A DNA stretch of 64,000 nucleotides from Cryptomeria japonica (Eukaryota; Streptophyta; Pinopsida; Cupressales; Cupressaceae), in NCBI RefSeq assembly GCF_030272615.1, contig NC_081412.1:140658747-140722746 (forward strand). The letters run 5' to 3'. Below, in pieces: positions 11,801-22,800 of the stretch. Both the position numbers and the translations under genes were made by a program. Numbering within the stretch: position 1 is the stretch's first letter; each line of letters opens with the position of its first letter. The notes beneath the pieces are model-generated. The model was not told the DNA's origin, did no database searches, and saw only the letters and a program-made list of their open reading frames with translations.

Positions 11801-12941
11801 GATGAGGAAGTTTATATTGAGCAACGTAATGGTTTCTCACTATCAGATGATACAAATATGGTTTTCAGGTTAAGGAAAGCTTTATATGGATTGAAATAAG
11901 CACCAAGAGCTTGGTTTTACTAAGGGAAGTGCTGATAGTAATTTATATTATAAGATCACTGACGATGATATACTAATTATTGAAGCATTTGTTGATGACA
12001 TTATTTTTGGAGGTGAAGATAAGTTATGCATAGAATTTTCTAAGAATATGGAAAAAGAATTTGAGATGTCTATGATTGGTGAGATGAAATTTTTCTTAGG
12101 TTTGCAAATTACTCAGACTGACAAAGGTAGTTTCATCTGTCAAACTAAATATGCTAAGGAATTATTGAAGAAATTTGGTATGGGAGATTCTAAACTGGTA
12201 AGTACTCATGTGGTTACAAATGAGAAATTGACAAGAAAAGATGTGTCTACACCAATAAATCCTACAAGATACAAATCTATGATTGGAGGTCTTCTTTATT
12301 TGACTCAGACTAGGCTTGACATTATGAATGATGTTTGTATTGTTTCAAGATTTCAGAGTGATCCTAGAGAAAATCATGAGATGGCAGTGAAAAGGATTTT
12401 TAGATACTTGCAAGGTACATTAGAATATGGTTTGTGGTACCCTAAGGATGATAACTTTACTTTATGTGTATATATAGATGTTGATTGGGTTGGAGATGTC
12501 GATGACCAAAAAAGTACTTCTAGTGGAGCTTTCTTTCTTGGAAAGAAGTTGGTTTCATGGATCAACAAGAAATAGTCACGTACTTCTTTATCTACTGTTG
12601 AAGCTGAGTATGTTGCTACTGCTACTGACTGTACACAATTTTTATGGATGAAGCAAATGTTGAAGGATATAAAGGTGGATTATGATGCACCGATAGTTAT
12701 TCACCGTGATAACTCTGCTGCTATTGATATATCAAATAATCCAGTATTTCATTCTAAAACAAAGCACATATCTATCAAGTATAACTTTTTGAAGGAGAAG
12801 GTGTAAGCAAATGAAGTTAGACTGGTTTATGTGAACATTAAAGAATATATTGCAGATATTTTCACTAAAAGTTTGTCCAAGGAATCATTTGAGTACCTGA
12901 GAGACAGATTGGGAGTTTCTGTCCCTCTGATAGAGACTTGA
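8824..12941 (+). pseudogene. Copia A gag-pol polyprotein, multiply broken
   Basis: The frame starts at ATG 8824, with a stop after 16 codons. The gag core (UBN2-type) is open over 9073-9537. The zinc knuckle present in the sister copy at 63.1-63.3 kb is missing here (about 9660). Protease: DSGCSHHM near 9948. GAG-pre-integrase: WLWHKRL near 10312. Integrase core carries the D, D and E residues in HIDLCGP, SDHGGEF and FVERKN, with a TAG at 10782-10784 before the last. Reverse transcriptase starts near 11560, has stops at 11657 and 11897, and lost sequence near 11915-11930. The active-site box is FVDD (about 11990). RNase H follows, with stops at 12573 and 12804, ending with TGA at 12939-12941. 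It cannot encode active enzymes. Confidence 0.9.
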
Positions 12942-13018
12942 TTGATGCGGTTTGGCATCATTCTGACATGCACTATCAGAGATACTATTCATTTTGGCAT
13001 TGATGTGGGATGCTACTG

Positions 13019-13325
13019 CTCAGGGGGAGTAGTCAGCTTTGTGATTCAGAGGCTTATGTTTTTGCTTTGATATTTTTGTCAGATTTTTGGCATTGATGTC
13101 AAAGGGGGAGTGATATTGATGTGAAAAATAAAAGAAAGTAAAAAAGAAAAAAAAGAAAAGAAAGTGAAAAAGAAAAAGAAAGAAGGAGAGATATTGATAA
13201 AGAAAAAATTGAGCTATATGTGGGAATTTGTTGGTTGTCTTCCACAGGGGGAGACTTGTTTGGCATTTCTTGGTACTTAGATGTTTTTCACATCTAGTGT
13301 TGCCATCAATGCCAAAGGGGGAGAT
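13019..13325 (+). promoter_or_regulatory. Multiple GGGGGAG tracts and polypurine tract of copia A
   Basis: The 3' untranslated region has four GGGGGAG tracts: near 13020, at 13101-13110 (after GATGTC), near 13246, and at 13314-13323. The last reads CAATGCCAAAGGGGGAGAT and abuts the 3' LTR, so it should be the plus-strand priming polypurine tract. An A-rich stretch (about 13125-13210) lies between them. Confidence 0.8.
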
Positions 13326-14549
13326 TTTTGGCCATTTGGTAGAATTGATTATGTCTTGCATTGATGTTTTTTCATTGATGCCAACACTAGTTGTTTGGAT
13401 GCTTTATCGGCACCCTTATGGTCCTAGTAGGTTGAGTGGTTTTTGGTTAACTTGGATCCGACATGATCTGGTAGGCTCTGGTATAGTTTGGTGATGGAAT
13501 TGACTTGTTCATGATACTTATACTCATATTTGGTCAGTTGGTTTTAGTCTAGAGATCAAATGCTATCCTACTTGCTTAGAAGATTGGTTTCCGGTTTCGA
13601 TGAGGGTTTCAAGGACAGAGCTTTTGGTGGAGATCTTTGATGAATTGCATAAGTGGTGTTGGTGCAGCTTCTGATGGAGTTTCAGGATGTTGTTGTTGAT
13701 CATGTTAGAGAATTGGAGGTTGGAGATCATTGCTAAAGCGTATGGACCTATACTTGGTCCCGGTTGATCTATGTTATGGACTAACTTTAATGTAACATAT
13801 GGATAGGACCTATTGATGTATTTACGAGATGACTTATGTGTTGGTATTATTTGTTTGGTCTAAGGCCGACCTGGTTTGTAATTATGTAATTGGTTTATTA
13901 TCTGGTGGTCGACTTGATTGTTTATGGTTGAGGGTTTGTATATATAGATGTAAGATCTCATTGTAGATCATCATGGTTATTGTTGGAGGTCACTGTCATG
14001 GAATAAATAATGTGCGAATAATGTAATATCATTTAGGCAGAGGAGTTGGTCAATCATTGGAGATCGAATTGGGTTTATGTAAGAGGATTTAGTCCTCTAG
14101 TATTGAGCTTAACCGGAACTGTAATCAGGCATAGGAGATGCTATCTTTTGCAATTAAACACTTCTCTGGATTGTAGTCTTGATTTCTATGTAGTCAGTGA
14201 GGCTCCTTTTGTGATGAGCAATGTGCTCTAGGCTATTGGCCTTCCTGCAAGTGCAAGCCCCTTCATTGTAATTCACATACTTACTGCAAAAGTATTATCT
14301 GACTGTGGGTAGGCTTCCCATTGTGGTTTTTCCCTTTACCGAGTTTTCCACATACAAATCTTGGTGTTATGTGGATGGATTTTATTCTGTGATTATTGTT
14401 TATGCTTAATTGGTTATTTGCTATTCCGGTATAAATATTTTGGGTTTCGGTACATTAAAGTTTAAATTGCTAATGGTTCATGTAATTTGTGACAACTGAT
14501 TCAACCCCCCTGCTCTCAGTTGCCTTCTGATTATTTGAACTATCTAAAA
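13326..14549 (+). repeat. 3' LTR of copia A
   Basis: 1,224 bp, aligned to the 5' LTR throughout. The first base pair of the terminal TG is mutated (TTTTGGCC against TGTTGGCC), and the terminal CTAACA is CTAAAA. The target duplication AATGT follows at once. Confidence 0.9.
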
Positions 14550-14554
14550 AATGT

Positions 14555-16678
14555 TTGGTATTGAAAAGAGGTGGACAAATATTGCTAGTAACTTAACCAA
14601 AGACAAAATTTGTTCCATAAAACATTGGGATATGAACAAGTCTAAGTTGTTATACTTGACTAACTCTAATAAAAAAAGAGTTAAGAAACATGGGTTATAT
14701 CCATTTTCTACATAGAAGATTGATTGATTGACTTTAATGTGAGCTAATTAGGTCCAAAAGTTATATAAATGAGAATAAAAACTAATAAAACAAAATTGCA
14801 GACATACAAAAGACTAATAATAGCTACAAGAATAAAAATGAGATATAGAGGAACACCCGTGATAGTAAGCAGAGATCAAAACTAGTGGACTATGGAGCCA
14901 AGTGACCTAGTTTTGAAGGTGCTTGAACTAAAAATAGGTCATAGAAATGAATCAGTAGGACCTATAGGTTTGTTCCTCATAAATTTAGCTAAAAAGTGCT
15001 AGACAATAGAGTTAGGTAAATTAGGGCTATTTTTTTTCTCGTTTAAAGTTTGAAACAGTCTATCTTAGTCTACTTTGTGCTCCTATAATGAATTTAGTTG
15101 CCAGATTTGTACCTGCATAGTCACAAAAAGAGAAAATAGTGTTGTGGCTATATAGGGGCTTGTCTTTATCAAGCCCCTATTTTTGTGTTTCCACTTGTAC
15201 CTGAAAATCCAAGTTGGATCTAAAATTAAATGTGTGTCTATGTGTGATTTGAATTTTAAGTGTGTCTAAGATTGTGACAATTAATAATGTGCATAAACAT
15301 AAACGAGAGCCCTACTCAAGTCTATTAGACTAAAACCTAGATGATACAATCCTAAGGTGGTGTACAAACCAACTCAAGAGTGCACGATTCATGAAAGTAA
15401 ATGATAAAAAGACTAAAAACAAAAGAGATCTAAAGCTTAAACTTGGAAATGTGAAATAACATAAAATCATACCAAACTCTTAAGGAGAGGTATAAGATCA
15501 TCATTAGTTAGTGATTCCTTATCATCTTCCAACATTCCTTGAAGCTTCCATCAACTTTGCAAACGGGTGATGAACAATTGATGAAGATATTGATGAAGAC
15601 TTGATGCTACTAATTATCCTTCAGATTTGTATATCTATGCTCTATTTAATAGAGCTTTATTATCATAAAGGTTGTATCTTGTTTTATATCCAAATGAGGA
15701 AAGATTAAATGCTTTTATATGAACTAAAAAGTTAATTGTTCATAATTTAAAGCTAACATAAAATGGTCAAAAATAAAAATCAAGACTAGATTATATAATG
15801 ACAATGCAACACTTATTCTATTTAAAATTTTGTGAGATTTTGTCGGACTATGGAGTTGGGCACCCTGTCCCACCAAAATGGGCTCACAAAAAGTAGGGTG
15901 AAAGAGTCAAGGCTTGGGATATTAGATCTTGCCCTAATTTTTGGTTTGGATGATGGTTAAATATGGGATAAGATTGTCCTAAAATTGTCCAAGGGGGTGA
16001 AAACTAACACAAGTGATAAGGAGAGTGTTAAATTAGACTAACAATTAATGAGTATAACTTATGACACTACAACATTGATTAGCTTAGGATTTCTTTTTTC
16101 ACATAACATTAGCAATATCAAACTCTCCAATATTTTTATTTTGAAATGGGTAGGATTAATTGAATTATTAGGCCAACAATTATAAACTCTATAAGTCATC
16201 CTCCCACATATTACCCATTCATCTTGGTTATATTTGCATTTAAGGAAAATGTACTACATTGAAAAGAACCTTGAAGATTAAATATAATTGGATGGAGTAT
16301 GAAACATTAGGCTTGCTTTTAAGTCAAACCCCTTTGTCAATGTGTAAATGATAGAAGACATATACAATATTCAACAAAATTACTATGAATATGATGCAAT
16401 ATCTATAAATAATAATGCAAGTTTGATGTAGCTACTTGATAATATGTTTGAAGGATTCTTTTCTATGTTAGTTTGTTCATTTATTATATTCACTCCATGA
16501 TGACTAATGACCTGTGTTTCACATTATTGTAAGATTAGCTGCCCAAATAAATATATTTTTATTTCATGAAAGACAATAATCAAATGCCAATTTTTAGATT
16601 TGTCGCCCTTAGGATTAGTAAAATTAAAATATAAAACTGCGAGGTAAGACCATATATGTGTATCTCTTAATTGGGCAT
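14555..16678. other. AT-rich spacer, no gene seen
   Basis: No sustained coding frame on either strand. A TATA-like word and a strong hairpin occur at about 15150-15180, which could be the remains of an LTR. The last 600 bases or so are an interrupted copy of the ~775-bp repeat also found at 18229-19004. Confidence 0.6.
15152..15180. other. Perfect 11-bp hairpin followed by T-run
   Basis: ATAGGGGCTTG and CAAGCCCCTAT flank a 7-base loop, and TTTTT follows. A CTATATAG TATA-like word overlaps the left arm. It resembles a bacterial terminator, but in plant DNA it more likely marks an LTR R region or chance. Confidence 0.6.
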
Positions 16679-18228
16679 TGTGTGCTAGAAATGTGGGATC
16701 ATTCCGCAAATGGAAGAAAACACCTCAAACACACACATGAAACATTACATTAGAGTTAGTAATCACAAAAACATGTTAGTGAACCAAAAACTTTGAAAAT
16801 CGTTCCATGCTCCTCTATCCCTAAAGATCCTTAAGATTCAAGCTGGCACTTGATCTCTTGGATGTCAACCTAGAGAACGAGATTTAAATGATGATTCTAG
16901 GGTCAAAATGAATGCAACTAAGATCCTAGTGAATGGTGAGATGATGATATGAGTGAAAGCTAAGGATGCAAGATGAAAAGCTAGTTATGATCAAGATGGT
17001 GGAGATGATATGAGGCTAAGTTAATTCCAAATTGAATATTATGATGAGCTAATTAAACTAGATGAAGATGAAAAAGTATATAATTGATATGCAATTTAGG
17101 TTAAATGATCTAAAACATAATGCAATTTAGATAAATGCTATGATGCTAATGCTAGAAGACTTAGATGCTTGAAGATGATAAATGAGCTCCTTGAGAACCT
17201 ACAAAATGACTATAATTTGGATGCAAAAGATTGGGATGTTTTAATTGAAGAAATGAGCTCTATTTATAGGCAAAATAAAGAAATGGATGGTTCAAATTGA
17301 GTAATCTCAACAAGGGCTAGGATTGAAAGTTATCAATCCATGGGAGAGATTCAATCCAATCCCAAGTTGAAAAATTTCACCTTGAGAGGGCTTGAGAGGA
17401 TGCTAAGAAAGCAAGTAGGGATAACCTCAAGGAGTGACATCATTGGATAATGTCATTAACTAGGGAGGCATGCTATTACCCACAAGGTAAACTCTTGTGC
17501 AATATGGGAAATGGTTAAAGGGACAACCATCATGCCTAAGGGGTGTAGGCTTGTAAGAGGCATTAAATGCCTTTTGAAGACTTTGGAGGCTAACTTGCCC
17601 AAAGAGGAAAACCACTAGAGGTTTATGTAAGAGCCTTACATGTTTGGAAGACTCAACAAGCTAACTTGTTGAAATATATAAAGTTTTAAATGCATTCTGA
17701 AGACTTTCTTCCAAATTTGGAGAAGTGACTCCCCCAAATTTAGGGAAATGACATGATTAGGAGATTAGACATGATTAGGATGTGATTAGGAGATTTCTAG
17801 AAGGATGATTATGGAGGGAAGTGGGAGATGTAGGAGAATGCAAGTGGGTGAGGGAAAATAGGATTTTTAGTTAAATTAAAATAATTTAGTTTAGCCAAAA
17901 GGGATGCAACTTGCATTTGTAGGATTTTGCAAGTGGGGGGATTTACAAATAAATTTTGATTTAGTTAAAAGCAAAGGGGATTTTAATTAATGTGGATTTA
18001 ATTAAAATGGGAAAGGGGCTAAATGGAGATTTTTAATTAAATGTGAATTTAATTAAATGGCGTATATAGAAGAAGGGGAATATTAATCAAATCTTTAATT
18101 TGATTAATGGCGAAAATAGAAGAAAAGGGGATATTAATTAAATGTAGATTTAATTAATAGACGAATTAATAATATGATTTAATTAATAAAATTCATTTAA
18201 TTAGTTTTGCAAGTTTTAGGTGTCTACA
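16679..18228 (-). mobile_element. Solo LTR, gypsy-type
   Basis: On the minus strand it begins TGTAGACACCTAAAACTTGC at 18228, matching the first 15 bases of the LTR at 3593-5054. Its other end (TGTGCTAGAAATG... on the plus strand, 16679 or 16681) also resembles that LTR's end. No internal region or partner LTR is present. The flanks GGCAT (16674-16678) and GACAT (18229-18233) look like a 5-bp target duplication with one change. The interrupted repeat copy on both sides supports insertion here followed by LTR-LTR recombination. Confidence 0.75.
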
Positions 18229-19200
18229 GACATAAACATGACCCCCACCTAGTCTAAGAAGTAAAAAACCTTAAATGTCTAGATGAATCTAAATCTACAA
18301 CTAAATTAGTAATATTTAAAATGATAAATATTAATTTATGATTAACTTATATACAAAACAAGAAAAATTAAAATTGAGAATAATACACCAAAATGATATA
18401 TGTGTTTTTTCCTCTACAAATATATTCAAAATCATATGGTGCAAAAAATATCTTCGAGATCTTCATTCTAGAAAAGAAAAGTAGGCTTGATTGACTTCTT
18501 CAGTCAAAAGTTGTGGACTCTAGAAGCAATGCTCCCCCATATAACCCAATATTCTTTATTATACTTGCTATTATAAATATGTGGTACTAAAATACACCTT
18601 GAGGATTTGGTATAAGTGGATGGAATATGAAACATTAGGCTTATGTTTGAGCCAAACTCCTTTGCCAATATATAAATGACTAAAGATGCATAAGACAACT
18701 GAAAAAAATATACAATGACAATGATGCAATATCTATAAAAATTATGAAAATTCAATGTAACTATTTGATAATGTGTTTTAGGGAGTCTTTGCAATGATAG
18801 TTCATTCATCTATTACATACATTTCATGATGATTAATAACCCAAATCTTGTATTAATGCAACATCTTATGTGCTTAACTTGGGATGTTTTTGACTTGCAA
18901 GCCAACAAGCAAAAAATAATTTGTGGATTTGCTGGCCTTGATTATAATAAAACTAAAATCCAAAAAGGTGAGATAGGACCACATATGTGTATCTCTCAAT
19001 AAGACATAAACATGGTCCCCATCCAATTCAAAAAAAATAAAAAATCTATGACTAAATTAATAATATTTAAAATAATATATATTAAACTATGATTAACTTA
19101 TATACAAAACAAAAAAAGAACTCTAAAACAATATACAACAAATATATACTTTTCCTTCTATAAATACGTTCAAAATCATATGGTGCAAAATAGAACACAA
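18229..19200. repeat. ~775-bp tandem repeat array
   Basis: One full unit spans 18229-19004 and a partial next unit 19005-19200. Both begin CATAAACATG and share TTAACTTATATACAAAACAA and TCAAAATCATATGGTGCAAAA. An earlier unit runs from about 16130 to 16678 (shared CATTAGGCTT and GATGCAATATCTATAAA words) and is cut off by the solo LTR. No coding frame is evident. The array ends about 600 bp before the P450 gene. Confidence 0.75.
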
Positions 19201-19601
19201 TTTATTAAGTAGTCAAAGCTTAAAAACCAAGGTAGGAGTTTTGGGGGCACTCTTTCTTAGAATTGTCTATGCAGACATAAAAAACAGTCCTTGACAAGAC
19301 CATTTTTAACATTTATTAAATAAATTAAATATCAGAATATATTTGTATTCTAATTTGCAATTTGTTTAATAAATAAATAAAACTTTTATCACTGCATAGA
19401 CGTTACCCTCTTTCTCTTGATTAGGTTATGAAAAACTTTGATGTTTTCGAAACTTAGAACATGGCATGAATATCGCATACTTTAAATGATTTAGAAAGCA
19501 GAACAGGCTAAAACTTGGATAATTCCTCAACCTATCCTCTTAAACTCCATTTAATTTTCTCTTAACCCAGTACAATTAAAAACCTCGGCTGGCTTTGAAA
19601 C

Positions 19602-19610
19602 TATTTATAT
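19602..19610 (+). promoter_or_regulatory. Candidate TATA box of the P450 gene
   Basis: TATTTATAT lies about 225 bp upstream of the start codon, which would leave a 5' untranslated region of roughly 200 bp. It is the best TATA-like word in the proximal upstream region. No transcript evidence is available. Confidence 0.4.
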
Positions 19611-19834
19611 TGCAGCATCAAGGATCATTTGCATACCTTCATTTTACTGCCCTTATTTGATAGGGCTGTGAATTTCTCTGTCCAATCCATATTCTCCACT
19701 TGGATTTGGTTTGGGTTTTGGGCATGTAACTTGGTTTGAGATTGTTAGGATTAGCAGTCAAGAGACTTTGTTAGACATGAACTTGGGTCACTAGAAAGCA
19801 GCCAGCAGCTGGTTCTGATCCACTTTCTGTCACA

Positions 19835-22800
19835 ATGATCTTTCTGCTGGCAATTCTGATAATTGTGGGGGGGTGTATGGTGGTAAGACTATGGTATCAT
19901 CTAGTTTTCTTCTCCAGAGGAAGTAGACTGCCACCAGGGTCCATGGGATGGCCATATATTGGGCAAACATTGCAGCTTTACTCTCAAAATCCAGACTTCT
20001 TCTTCTCCAGTAAACAGAAGAGGTGATAATATCTATTTCTTCCTCTCTTTAGTGTAGCTAGTGCCTGCAGTCTATAGGATTTTCCTCTGCTATTACCTTA
20101 TCTTGTTTTCTTCCCAACCACCCAGATGAGATTTCTATATCTTTCTCATACAATCATCACATGTATGCCAATTATGGCATAATGTGTTACTACTGACAAC
20201 CAAATGTCTTATATAACTGTTTTCTGCAGAACTCTTATGATACCCACCAATTTATAACAAGTGTAGATATTCTTACTCCTGTTCTCATAATGGTTTACTT
20301 ACTTGTTGATTCATATTATTATGTTCAGTGAGTAGTCAATGTTTGATACCCACCAATGTAAAACAAGTGTAGATATTCTTACTCCTGTTCTCAATATGGT
20401 TTACTTACTTGTTGATTCATATTATTATGTTCAGTGAGTAGTCAATGTTTAATGTGTAGTTGTCCATTCATATTATTATGTTCAGTGAGTAGTTAATGCT
20501 TAGTGTGTGCTGTTTAAGTTCAGTCATCGATTTATATTATTATATTCAATATGTAGTCAATGCTTAGTGTGTGCTGTTTAAGTTGAGTCGTGAATTTTAC
20601 TTTTCTTATTCCATCTGTGCAGATATGGCGACATATTCAAAACTCGAGTTCTAGGGTGCCCTTGTATTATGATTGCAAATCCAGAGGCTGTGAGATTTGT
20701 ACTGGTCCAGAAAGCTCAGATTTTTAAGCCCACCTTCCCTGCGAGCAAGGAGCGGATGCTTGGCCGGAATGCTCTGTTTTTTCAGGAAGGAGAATACCAT
20801 GCACGCCTGAGGAAACTTGTTCAGTCTAGTTTCCTTCCTGAGGCTATCCGTGGCATTGTTCCCGACATCGACAAGATAGCGCAGAATATCTTGAAGACAT
20901 GGGAAGGGCGCACAATAAGTACATTCCAGGAGATGAAAAAGGTGACATTTTTTTCTATTTCAGCCAAATGTGCTCAGCCTTGGTTGCTTCTAATATGGGA
21001 AATATATAATCTTCGCAGTATGCGTTTGATGTGGGATTGCATTCTATTTTTGGTCCCTTGGACTCCGCTCACCATGAAGCTCTCAAGAAATATTATCACA
21101 TTTTGGAGAAGGGATACAATTCTTTGCCTGTCAACCTCCCTGGAACGCTCTTCAACAAATCCATCAAGGTATAAATAATAGATAACAATGTAAAATCCAT
21201 CAATCTATAAATAATAGATAACAATCTGATATTTTATCATAGATGTTCAGATGTATTCAAGTTCTAAACTTTTGTTTTGGTTCCTTCAAGGCAAGGAAGA
21301 AGCTCGGCCAAATATTGAGTAAAATAATTGCAGAGCGACGAGCCCAGAATGCACATCACAAGGATTTCTTGGAGTCATTGATGGCATCCAGAGATGAAAA
21401 AGGACAGACTCTGAACGAGGAGCAGATAGCTGACAACGTCATTGGCGTTCTCTTCGCAGCGCAGGATACAACAGCCAGTGTCTTGACGTGGCTTGTTAAA
21501 TTTCTTGCAGAATATCCTGCCCTTCTTGACGCTGTCATTGTAAGTATATTGTACTAGTTTCAGCATGAGTGCACATGTAGTTGTAGTTTCTGAATTCAGT
21601 TGTATAAGATTTGTTTTATATTAATATTTTTGGTCACATTTTATGATTCGTGTAATATTTGCTTTGGATCGTATTTCATGATTCATTTCTAATTAGAAGA
21701 AAAAAATGGTATCAATTTAATATTTGTTTTGTACCAACATTTTGGACCATATTCTATGCTTCAAATGAAACCAGAGAAAAAAATAACATCTATTCACTAT
21801 TTGTTTTACATCAATGTTTTAGATTACATTCCATAATTCATAGAGAGGTAGAAGAAAATGATGATAATGAATGTAAAACGAATTTTATACAGTTGAATTC
21901 AGAAATTACATATATTAATAATTATAGACTGAAAATCTGATATCTTTGATGTAATGAATTTTATAGGCTGAGCAAGATGCGGTTGGAGGGAGTAAGGTAG
22001 AGGAGTCCTTAACAATTGCAGACACCAAGAAAATGCTGCTCACAACAAGGGTATTTATGACATTGTGGATAGCACCGTAATGTGTTATTTTTTATCATCC
22101 ACATTTCAGATCAAATTTTATAATCCATCCTCTTGAAATGTTTGATTTGTTTATCTCTTTTCTTACTTCCATCCATTTAGAATGTTTGATTTACTTCTAT
22201 CTCTTCTCCTGTTAAAGATGAGATTTGCTCTAACATAACATATTAATGAGAAAAAATTCAGAATCAAATCCAAATGTCTAACTATATACAGTAACAACCG
22301 ACTTTCCTATACCATCTCTAAATTTGCTGTTACCATTACCAGCATTTTATCTTCAACTTGTACGGATGTTTTCAGGTTATTCAGGAGACGTTGAGGGTGG
22401 CGACAGTGTTATCCTTCACGTTCAGAGAAGCTGTTGAAGACGTTGAGTACAAAGGTAAGAATGATTCCATAACCCTAGGAATTTTCTTATCAACGTTGAG
22501 CACAAAGGTTATAAGAATGATTCCACAACCCTAGAAATTTTCATACTAAAAAGAATAAGATCTATATCTATATCTTCTTGCTGTTTTGCAGGTTTCCTCA
22601 TTCCCAAGGGTTGGAAAGTATTGCCGCTGTTCCGAAACATCCATCATAATCCTGAATTCTTCCCTGATCCCCAACATTTTGATCCATCAAGATTCCTAGT
22701 GAGTACATATGCGGCGCCCTGTATGTTAAATTTAAACTAGCTGGTTTCTTATCCCAGTACAAAAAGATATGCTAAATCTTAGTATCTGACTAAAAGGAAT

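Larger units (their letters stand above)
7560..14549 (+). mobile_element. Ty1/copia retrotransposon, complete structure, coding broken (copia A)
   Basis: Two LTRs (7560-8766 and 13326-14549) flank a primer site, gag-pol remnants in copia order (gag, protease, integrase, reverse transcriptase, RNase H), and a polypurine tract. A 5-bp target duplication AATGT sits at 7555-7559 and 14550-14554, which proves insertion as one unit. The LTRs differ at many positions and by short indels, so the insertion is old. The gag lacks its zinc knuckle and the reverse transcriptase has a deletion. It is closely related to the element at 58492-64000. Confidence 0.93.

Noticed and set aside
15152-15185. Bacterial rho-independent terminator
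   Set aside because: Shape fits, but the surroundings are plant nuclear DNA with no bacterial gene nearby.
18504-18809. 101-codon minus-strand frame as a gene
   Set aside because: It lies in the ~775-bp repeat, and the other copies of the repeat do not keep the frame.
20942-21018. Continuous coding from exon 2 through 21178 without an intron
   Set aside because: The read-through frame loses P450 similarity after 20941. Removing 20942-21018 (GT...AG) restores the family sequence in frame.
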